DNA of 27,271 bases from MnTg04 sp964568075. Its GTDB lineage: Bacteria > Pseudomonadota > Gammaproteobacteria > Steroidobacterales > MnTg04. The notes under the pieces were generated by a model. It worked only from the letters and a program-made list of their open reading frames with translations. It was not told the DNA's origin and did not search any database. The first letter of the stretch is position 1, and the number at the start of each line of letters is the position of its first letter. The position numbers and the translations under genes are program-made. Location: NCBI GenBank assembly GCA_964568075.1, contig CAZMOM010000037.1, positions 1 through 27,271 of the forward strand, in the 5' to 3' direction. This document shows, one piece after another, positions 1 through 5,425 of the stretch.

Positions 1-464
1 CACTTGAAATCCAGCGGCTGATCGGCCGCTCGCTGCGAGCGGTCATGGACCTGGGCGCGCTCGGCGAGAAAACGATCACGATCGATTGCGACGTGATTCA
101 GGCTGATGGCGGAACGCGGACAACAGCGATCACCGGCGCTTACGTGGCGCTGGCCGATGCGGTCAAATGGCTGATGGAAAACAACGGTCTGCAACGAAAT
201 CCGCTGTTTGGCCAGGTTGCGGCGACATCGGTGGGCATATACCGGGGCCAGCCTGTACTGGATCTGGATTATAAAGAGGATGCGGATGCAGAGACCGATA
301 TGAACGTCGTGATGAACGATGCCGGAGCTTTTATTGAGGTGCAGGGCACAGCCGAAGGCCATGCCTTCCATCGCGACGAACTCGATCGGTTACTCGATCT
401 TGCCGCAACCGGGATACAGTCATTACTGTTGCTGCAAACGCAGTCGCTGGAATCGGCGGAGTAA
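1..464 (+). CDS. rph: RNase PH, 3' part (5' end outside window)
   Basis: This is the C-terminal 153 residues of ribonuclease PH, the phosphate-dependent 3'-5' exoribonuclease that trims tRNA 3' ends. The reading frame is open from base 3 and begins LEIQRLIGRSLRAVMDL. It continues with the family hallmark GEKTITIDCDVIQADGGTRT and then an ITGAYVALADA segment. Full-length RNase PH is about 240 residues, so roughly 85 residues and the start lie upstream of the window. An internal ATG at base 45 falls inside the conserved core and is not the start. The stop TAA is at 462-464, three bases before rdgB. The rph-rdgB-hemW order is common in gammaproteobacteria and suggests one transcript. Confidence 0.97.
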   Translation, partial: LEIQRLIGRSLRAVMDLGALGEKTITIDCDVIQADGGTRTTAITGAYVALADAVKWLMENNGLQRNPLFGQVAATSVGIYRGQPVLDLDYKEDADAETDMNVVMNDAGAFIEVQGTAEGHAFHRDELDRLLDLAATGIQSLLLLQTQSLESAE

Positions 465-467
465 ATC

Positions 468-1070
468 GTGGCCAGACTGGTGCTTGCCACCGGCAATCCG
501 GACAAATTCGCGGAGATAAGTGAAATCCTTGCGCCGCTGGCCATCGAAGTTTTTCCACAGTCAGAATTCGCTGTCCCGGAAATCGAGGAAACCGGGTTGA
601 GCTTCGTCGAGAATGCGATTCTCAAAGCCAGAAACGCCTGCGTGCATAGCGGCCTCCCGGCGCTGGCCGACGATTCGGGCCTCGAAGTTGATGCCCTGAA
701 GGGAGAGCCGGGTATTTATTCGGCCCGCTATGCGGGCCTCGACGGCGACGACCAGGCCAATAATATTCAGTTGTTAAAGCGGCTCGATGGCGTTGGCGAC
801 AGACGACGGAAGGCGCGCTTCCAGTGTGTCATTGTCTTCATGCGATATGCGTCCGATCCGGTTCCCTTGATCTGCCAGGCAAGCTGGGAAGGCAGCATCG
901 TGCGGCAAGCGAGGGGCGACAACGGATTCGGCTATGACCCCCTTTTCGAGGTCCAGGGTATGAATGTGACATCAGCCGAACTGAGCGAAGCGGAAAAAAA
1001 CCGCATCAGTCACCGAGGCCAGGCGCTGAGCAAACTCGCGAATTTGTTGCCGGCGAGGATCGGCGGGTAG
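468..1070 (+). CDS. rdgB: XTP/dITP diphosphatase (non-canonical purine NTP pyrophosphatase)
   Basis: RdgB/HAM1 hydrolyses dITP, XTP and dXTP to monophosphates plus pyrophosphate, keeping deaminated purines out of DNA. The 200-residue length is typical. Family motifs are present in order: LVLATGNPDKFAEI at the N-terminus, SFVENAILKARNA near residue 45, LADDSGLEVDAL near 67-76 (the acidic metal site), GIYSARYAG, and FGYDPLF before a C-terminal SHRGQAL segment. The start is GTG at 468, because translation from there gives the conserved N-terminus directly. It lies three bases after the rph stop, and hemW follows after three bases, consistent with translational coupling in one operon. Confidence 0.96.
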   Translation: MARLVLATGNPDKFAEISEILAPLAIEVFPQSEFAVPEIEETGLSFVENAILKARNACVHSGLPALADDSGLEVDALKGEPGIYSARYAGLDGDDQANNIQLLKRLDGVGDRRRKARFQCVIVFMRYASDPVPLICQASWEGSIVRQARGDNGFGYDPLFEVQGMNVTSAELSEAEKNRISHRGQALSKLANLLPARIGG

Positions 1071-1073
1071 GGC

Positions 1074-2243
1074 ATGGCTGTGTTGTCGATACCGCTTTCT
1101 CTTTATGTGCACCTGCCCTGGTGTGTCAGAAAATGCCCTTATTGCGATTTCAACTCACATGCGTTGCGGGGAAAGTTACCGGAGCGGCGTTATCTGAAAT
1201 CATTGCTCGAGGATATCGAGCGCAGCGCGACCGGGCTTCGCCGACGGCCTGTAACCAGTATTTTTTTCGGCGGCGGCACTCCCAGTCTTTTTTCAGCCGC
1301 CAGTATCGCAACATTCCTGGATAAGGCTGGCGATCTGCTGACGCTCGCGCCAGGCGTTGAAATTACGCTGGAAGCCAATCCCGGAACGATCGAGCGTGAC
1401 AACTTCAGGGACTATTTGGATGCCGGAATCAACCGTGTGTCACTCGGCGCGCAAAGCTTCGACGACAACAAGTTAAAGGCGCTGGGCCGGATTCACCGGG
1501 CAAGTGAAACGCTGATCGCGGTCGCCGAACTCGAAAAAGCGGGTCTGGAGAATTTCAACCTGGACATCATGTACGGATTGCCCGGGCAAACTCCGCCAGA
1601 GGCCTTGGCAGACATGGAACAGACTCTCGATCTGCAGCCGACGCATGTTTCGCATTATCAACTCACGCTCGAGCCAAACACATTATTTGCCCGCAATCCG
1701 CCGATCCTTCCCGATCATGACGCCTGTTGGGAAATCCAGCAGCAATGCCACGAGCGGCTAGCGCAGGCTGGCTTCGATCACTACGAAATTTCAGCCTTTG
1801 CGAAACCGAACCGACAGTGTGAGCACAACGTGAACTACTGGACATTCGGGGACTACATGGGCCTTGGTGCCGGAGCCCATGGCAAAATAAGCGACGAACG
1901 CGGTGTGATGCGTTACTGGCGATTCCGGCAACCGGAAAAATACATGGCTGTCGATGACACGGTAGAAGGCAGCAGCATTCTGCGGCCGGATGACCTTATT
2001 TTCGAGTTTATGTTAAACGCCCTGCGACTGGAAAAGGGTTTCCCCCTCGATCTGTTTGCAAGGCGAACGGGGTTGGCGCGCGCAAAATGCGCTGTCATGC
2101 TGGAACAAGCAGTCGATAATGGGCTGCTGACAATAAACGGAATTCATTGTCAACCCAGCGCGCTGGGGATGAATTTTCGCAATAATCTGATGGCCATTTT
2201 TTTGCCGGAGTCCTCCGCTACAAGTCCTGCAGGATCGGCCTGA
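1074..2243 (+). CDS. hemW: HemW, radical SAM heme chaperone (coproporphyrinogen oxidase-like)
   Basis: A 389-residue radical SAM protein of the HemW family, often misannotated as oxygen-independent coproporphyrinogen III oxidase. HemW binds heme and is implicated in its delivery to membrane proteins. The 4Fe-4S motif CVRKCPYC uses Cys17, Cys21 and Cys24. It is followed by a GGGTPS segment near residue 66, NRVSLGAQSF, a YGLPGQT segment, and the HNVNYW/GLGAGAHG signature around 260-280. The C-terminal domain is complete. An additional N-terminal cysteine that marks true HemN is not seen, supporting HemW. It starts with ATG at 1074, three bases after rdgB. The stop is TGA 2241-2243, and no clean terminator follows. 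Confidence 0.94.
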   Translation: MAVLSIPLSLYVHLPWCVRKCPYCDFNSHALRGKLPERRYLKSLLEDIERSATGLRRRPVTSIFFGGGTPSLFSAASIATFLDKAGDLLTLAPGVEITLEANPGTIERDNFRDYLDAGINRVSLGAQSFDDNKLKALGRIHRASETLIAVAELEKAGLENFNLDIMYGLPGQTPPEALADMEQTLDLQPTHVSHYQLTLEPNTLFARNPPILPDHDACWEIQQQCHERLAQAGFDHYEISAFAKPNRQCEHNVNYWTFGDYMGLGAGAHGKISDERGVMRYWRFRQPEKYMAVDDTVEGSSILRPDDLIFEFMLNALRLEKGFPLDLFARRTGLARAKCAVMLEQAVDNGLLTINGIHCQPSALGMNFRNNLMAIFLPESSATSPAGSA

Positions 2244-2507
2244 GGACCCGAAAGCCCCGGTTTTTTATAGGATTTTTGGTCAGCGGTCGGTAGAAAAATC
2301 GCCACGAATTCATGCTGCATCGCGTAACTTATGCACATTGTCTGGATAATCAAGAAAAACCGGCTGTTTTACCTTTCAAGATTGCCGTTCCCGGCTACGG
2401 AGAAAATTTAACTGATTGAAAAATAAGAGGAAATTTGAATTGGTCAAGAATTCGCCAATTTGATTGAAAGGACTCTTTTTAGCCTGAAAAATCGCCTCAG
2501 CAACAAT

Positions 2508-2542
2508 TAATCCACAAAGTTATTAACAGATTTTGTGGATAA
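2508..2542. repeat. Inverted repeat made of two opposed DnaA-box-like sequences
   Basis: ATCCACAAA at 2510-2518 is the exact reverse complement of TTTGTGGAT at 2532-2540. The spacer contains GTTATTAAC, itself an odd-centred palindrome. The right arm extends to a perfect DnaA box on the minus strand (TGTGGATAA, 2534-2542). The left arm differs from a box by one base (TAATCCACA). Seen directly. DnaA binding is inferred. Confidence 0.6.
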
Positions 2543-2582
2543 GACAGAAACCTTTTTAGAACTGTTGGGTAAAGCCAAGAAG

Positions 2583-2611
2583 TTAATGATTTCTCTCTGC
2601 GGTATTATATA
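2583..2611 (+). promoter_or_regulatory. Possible sigma70 promoter for rpmE
   Basis: A -10-like TATATA (2606-2611) lies 17 bases after a weak -35-like TTAATG (2583-2588); an overlapping TATTAT at 2603 is an alternative -10. A start near 2618 would give rpmE a leader of about 145 bases. The call rests on position and AT content, and the -35 match is poor. Confidence 0.35.
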
Positions 2612-2655
2612 AAGTAATGAAATTTGGAAGAAAAACAGGATAGCGTCTGGCCGCT

Positions 2656-2749
2656 GCTGGCTACAGCCAGTCTCTGCCTTGCCAGGACCTCCTGTGGGCA
2701 GTACACTACGCGGCCCAATTTTTCAGGCGCCGGGCGTATCCGGTGCGTT
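2656..2749 (+). promoter_or_regulatory. Structured 5' leader of rpmE
   Basis: Three consecutive hairpins can be drawn in the RNA ahead of rpmE. The first is CTGGC-taca-GCCAG (2657-2670). The second is a two-part stem, CTGCC (2674-2678) with GGCAG (2697-2701), enclosing CAGG-acct-CCTG. The third is GCGCCGG-gcgtat-CCGGTGC (2727-2746, one G-U pair), ending 19 bases before the start codon. Ribosomal protein L31 leaders have been proposed in gammaproteobacteria as autoregulatory elements. I cannot confirm that this matches a described consensus. Confidence 0.4.
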
Positions 2750-2765
2750 TGCCAGAGGTTTCGCC

Positions 2766-2972
2766 ATGAAGGCCGATATCCATCCCGAGTACACCGATAT
2801 GAATGTGACCTGCAGCTGCGGGAACACTTTTTCGACCCGCTCGACAATGGGTGGCGAGCTGCATATTGAAGTGTGCTCAAAATGCCATCCGTTTTATACC
2901 GGCAAGCAAAAAATCGTCGATAGCGGTGGTCGGGTAGACAAATTCCGCCGTAAATACGGAATCGGTGGCTGA
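2766..2972 (+). CDS. rpmE: 50S ribosomal protein L31, zinc-binding type
   Basis: A 68-residue L31 protein of the large ribosomal subunit, which helps bridge the 50S and 30S subunits. It begins MKADIHPEY and ends with the KFRRKYG tail typical of the family. Cys16 and Cys18 (CSC) plus Cys37 and Cys40 (CSKC) form the zinc site of the C+ form, expressed under zinc-replete conditions; the C- paralogue is not in this window. The frame is open upstream to 2679, but ATG 2766 gives the exact family N-terminus and length. It is a single-gene unit with a structured leader and a strong terminator just downstream. Confidence 0.96.
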   Translation: MKADIHPEYTDMNVTCSCGNTFSTRSTMGGELHIEVCSKCHPFYTGKQKIVDSGGRVDKFRRKYGIGG

Positions 2973-2995
2973 GCCATACCGATGCTTGGAAGAAT

Positions 2996-3018
2996 GGGCG
3001 CTGCGGCGCCCTTTTTTT
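2996..3018 (+). terminator. Rho-independent terminator of rpmE
   Basis: A perfect 6-bp stem, GGGCGC (2996-3001) with GCGCCC (3006-3011), closes a TGCG loop and is followed directly by seven T residues (3012-3018). It lies 24 bases after the rpmE stop codon. Confidence 0.93.
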
Positions 3019-3029
3019 GCTGCCTCGGT

Positions 3030-3072
3030 TTCGGTGCGGGAACCTCGCTTCAGCCAGTCGTTCCGCACCGAA
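3030..3072. repeat. Long imperfect inverted repeat between rpmE and gltA
   Basis: TTCGGTGCGGGAAC (3030-3043) pairs with GTTCCGCACCGAA (3060-3072) as 13 base pairs with a single bulged G, around a 16-base loop. No T-run follows on either strand, so it is not a standard terminator. It lies 23 bases upstream of the proposed gltA -35 box. Confidence 0.75.
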
Positions 3073-3094
3073 TCGACAACGGACGCGCTTGCGC

Positions 3095-3124
3095 TGGTCA
3101 CACGACGCATCACTAACCTATAAT
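3095..3124 (+). promoter_or_regulatory. Sigma70 promoter of gltA
   Basis: A perfect -10 box TATAAT (3119-3124) lies 18 bases after TGGTCA (3095-3100), which matches the -35 consensus in four of six positions. A start near 3131 gives gltA an untranslated leader of about 100 bases. Confidence 0.6.
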
Positions 3125-3231
3125 CGATAGGCTCCCGGCGGCGTCTTCGGTGCCATTATTTTTACGTCCGGCCGATACGGGGCGCAAAGACACAGGGACC
3201 ACGCACACCGGCATTTAGGACAGGAAATCAA

Positions 3232-4533
3232 ATGAGTGACAGCAACTTTCGACTTCTGACCCCTGGTAGCGACGGGGACGGCCTGCAACTGGAAGCCAGG
3301 TCAGGAACCCTCGGTCCGGATGTCATCAGTATCGCTCCGTTATTCAAGGAAGCAGGCGTTTTCACTTTTGACCCCGGTTTTATCGCGACCGCAGCTTGCG
3401 AAAGTAAAATCACATTCATCGATGGTAATAAGGGCATTTTACTGTACCGCGGTTACCCGGTTGATCAATTGGCCGCAAATTGCAACTTTCTGGAAGTTGC
3501 CTACCTTTTGCTCCACGGCGAATTACCGAACAGAGAAAAACTGGACGAATTTGTCTATTCAATAGGGCATCACACGATGGTCCATGAAAGTCTGCTGCGT
3601 TTTATCGACGGCTTTCATTATGACGCCCACCCGATGGCGATGGTATCGGGTGTCGTAGGCTCGATGGCTGCTTTTTATCACGACAGCATGGAAATTAAGA
3701 ATCCGCGCCACCGGAGTATTTTTGCGCACCGGATTATCGCCAAAATCCCGACGATTGCCGCGGCAGCTTACAAACATTCGCTGGGCCAGCCCTTTATATA
3801 TCCGCGCAACGATCTGGATTATTGCAGCAACCTGATCAATATGTTTTTCGCGGTTCCATGCGAGACTTACGAGATTGATCCGGTTATGTGTGAAGCGCTT
3901 GACCTGCTGTTCATCCTGCATGCCGATCACGAGCAGAATTGCAGCACGTCGACGGTTCGGCTGGCCGGCAGTTCGGGGACCAATCCCTATGCGGCGATTG
4001 CGGCCGGTATTTCCGCACTTTGGGGTCCGGCACACGGCGGAGCCAATGAAGCCGTGCTGAATATGCTTGAGAAGATCGGCAGCGCGGAGAATATTCCAAA
4101 ATATGTCGCCAAGGCCAAAGATCGGAATGACCCGTTCAGGCTGATGGGCTTTGGGCATCGCGTATACAAGAATTTTGACCCCCGCGCGACTCTGATCAGG
4201 GACATGGCACACAAGGTGCTGGGCAAAATGGATCAGGTCGATACACCGTTTTTCGATCTGGCCCTGAAGCTGGAAGAGATCGCGCTGAAAGACGAGTATT
4301 TCATTGAGAAGAAGCTCTATCCGAACGTAGATTTTTATTCCGGTATTATTTATCGTGCGCTCGGGATTCCCATTTCAATGTTTACGGTGATGTTCGCCAT
4401 TGCCCGTACGGTCGGGTGGGTTGCACACTGGCAGGAAATGATTGCCGACGAGAAAGGCCTTATCGGCAGGCCCCGTCAGCTTTACACAGGCCCAGTAAAA
4501 AGGGATCTGGAGCCGCTGGATAAACGAACCTGA
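3232..4533 (+). CDS. gltA: Citrate synthase (type II, hexameric)
   Basis: Condenses acetyl-CoA and oxaloacetate to citrate, the entry step of the TCA cycle. The 433 residues are close to the 427 of E. coli GltA. The N-terminal extension of about 50 residues (LLTPGSDGDGLQLEARSG) is the NADH-sensitive domain found in Gram-negative type II enzymes. The catalytic triad is visible: His268 in GPAHGGANEA, His309 in GFGHRVYKNFDPRA and Asp367 in YPNVDFYSG, aligning with E. coli His264, His305 and Asp362. The start ATG 3232 follows an AGGACAGGA ribosome-binding site. It has its own promoter, and the next gene is convergent 20 bases away. Confidence 0.98.
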   Translation: MSDSNFRLLTPGSDGDGLQLEARSGTLGPDVISIAPLFKEAGVFTFDPGFIATAACESKITFIDGNKGILLYRGYPVDQLAANCNFLEVAYLLLHGELPNREKLDEFVYSIGHHTMVHESLLRFIDGFHYDAHPMAMVSGVVGSMAAFYHDSMEIKNPRHRSIFAHRIIAKIPTIAAAAYKHSLGQPFIYPRNDLDYCSNLINMFFAVPCETYEIDPVMCEALDLLFILHADHEQNCSTSTVRLAGSSGTNPYAAIAAGISALWGPAHGGANEAVLNMLEKIGSAENIPKYVAKAKDRNDPFRLMGFGHRVYKNFDPRATLIRDMAHKVLGKMDQVDTPFFDLALKLEEIALKDEYFIEKKLYPNVDFYSGIIYRALGIPISMFTVMFAIARTVGWVAHWQEMIADEKGLIGRPRQLYTGPVKRDLEPLDKRT

Positions 4534-4553
4534 CCCGGAAAGGCTGTTTTGGC

Positions 4554-5165
4554 TCAGGACTGGCGTGATTCGATTAACCCTTTTAGTTCACCCGTTCCTG
4601 CGCGATGCATCGATTTGCCATCGACAGGCGATCTTGGTGCCTGCCTGATTCCAATATCAGGGAAAACCGTCAATTCGATCTGCACCTGTTCCCTGGCAAA
4701 GGCATAAGCAGGAAAGGATTCCGCTTTTTCCGCAAAGCGAACCTTGCGTTCGCAAATCAGGTAGGAAATATCCAACTCTATTAACCGCATCGCAACCAGT
4801 TCGGGGGGATCGGCAAACAAGTGCAGGGTTACATCGGAGTGGGGCGTTGCCGTTCCGTTCAGGACCGGCCCGACCAGCTTTGGCCTGAAACACTCGAACT
4901 GCTGCATCGCGGCCAGAGCCAGTCGCCTCAAGCTCAGCAAGTTGTGTTGGTGCATTTCGCCGGCGTACAGCCTGAGGTGCTCGGAAAGAGCAAACTCGAT
5001 CTCCCGGTTCCCTGGGAGCGCGGAATGTGCGGTCACTCCCAGCCGTTCGGCAGCCTTGCGCTTGGCGAGTAAAAAATCGTCGATGCCCTGTTCGGCCATG
5101 ATTCGAGCCGATTCCTGAGCCAGCACGAGGCGAAGGTTATCGATACGGGTCTGGCGCCGCGCCAT
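4554..5165 (-). CDS. Nucleotidyltransferase-like protein of unknown function
   Basis: A 203-residue protein I do not recognise by name. The first 45 residues look helical and charged, with LAKRKAAERLGV at 33-44. A central segment GPVLNGTATPHSDVTLHLF (99-117) resembles the GSxxxGT...SDxD core of minimal nucleotidyltransferases, with Asp111. The second aspartate of the usual DxD pair is replaced (DVT), so catalytic activity is doubtful. The C-terminal half looks like a mixed alpha/beta fold. No signal peptide or membrane segment is seen. It is convergent with gltA and not clearly in an operon with mrcA, which ends 261 bases further on. The fold is inferred from one motif; a role is unknown. Confidence 0.75.
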   Translation of the reverse strand: MARRQTRIDNLRLVLAQESARIMAEQGIDDFLLAKRKAAERLGVTAHSALPGNREIEFALSEHLRLYAGEMHQHNLLSLRRLALAAMQQFECFRPKLVGPVLNGTATPHSDVTLHLFADPPELVAMRLIELDISYLICERKVRFAEKAESFPAYAFAREQVQIELTVFPDIGIRQAPRSPVDGKSMHRAGTGELKGLIESRQS

Positions 5166-5276
5166 TCATGCTTCTCCTGTCAATAGAAAGCGTAATGGTC
5201 TCAAGGAGCCTGACCGACTCAAGGCTGTTCTACTGTGGCGGCGGGAAATCAGCCCATTTTCCCGATCCTTTTCGTT

Positions 5277-5324
5277 AAATAGACTCACTATTCGCCTCAA
5301 ACGATCGAAAAAATAGCCTCACTA
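5277..5324. repeat. Two direct 14-mers spaced by 34 bases
   Basis: AAATAGACTCACTA (5277-5290) and AAATAGCCTCACTA (5311-5324) differ at one base and start 34 bases apart. A CGATCG palindrome lies between them. They sit 112-159 bases upstream of the minus-strand start at 5165, where an operator or activator site could be. Function is inferred only. Confidence 0.55.
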
Positions 5325-5344
5325 CTTACCTGCCTCGCGACAAA

Positions 5345-5371
5345 CACCTAAATCCGACAAGCTCTTAGGTG
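5345..5371. repeat. Short inverted repeat downstream of mrcA
   Basis: CACCTAA (5345-5351) and TTAGGTG (5365-5371) are exact reverse complements around a 13-base loop, 55 bases beyond the mrcA stop. There is no T-run on the mrcA strand, so it is at best a weak terminator or RNA-end structure. The remainder of 5166-5425 shows no gene. Confidence 0.45.
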
Positions 5372-5425
5372 CAGATAACTGGCTGTACTGGCTTTGCGAA
5401 CCTATTAATAACCCAGAGGGCTTCG

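Larger units (their letters stand above)
2244..2765. other. AT-rich intergenic region with DnaA-box-like motifs
   Basis: A 522-base gap between hemW and rpmE with no convincing gene. The part from about 2260 to 2620 is clearly richer in A and T than its surroundings. It holds four DnaA-box-like 9-mers: TTATGCACA (2329-2337, fits the relaxed box TTWTNCACA), TCTGGATAA (2341-2349, one mismatch on the minus strand), TAATCCACA (2508-2516, one mismatch) and TGTGGATAA (2534-2542, perfect box on the minus strand). The last two lie in an inverted repeat. The final 110 bases form the structured rpmE leader. Short reading frames here have no recognisable product. Confidence 0.6.

Noticed and set aside
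2208..2270. Terminator for hemW (GTCCTC/GAGGAC arms and a T-run at 2261-2266)
   Set aside because: The T-run is 13 bases beyond the stem, and the remaining pairing next to it is only three base pairs.
3559..4212. Minus-strand open frame of 217 codons inside gltA
   Set aside because: It lies wholly antisense to a citrate synthase with intact catalytic residues, and its translation resembles no protein family.
5345..5371. Intrinsic terminator for mrcA
   Set aside because: The 7-bp inverted repeat is not followed by a T-run on the minus strand; kept only as a repeat.
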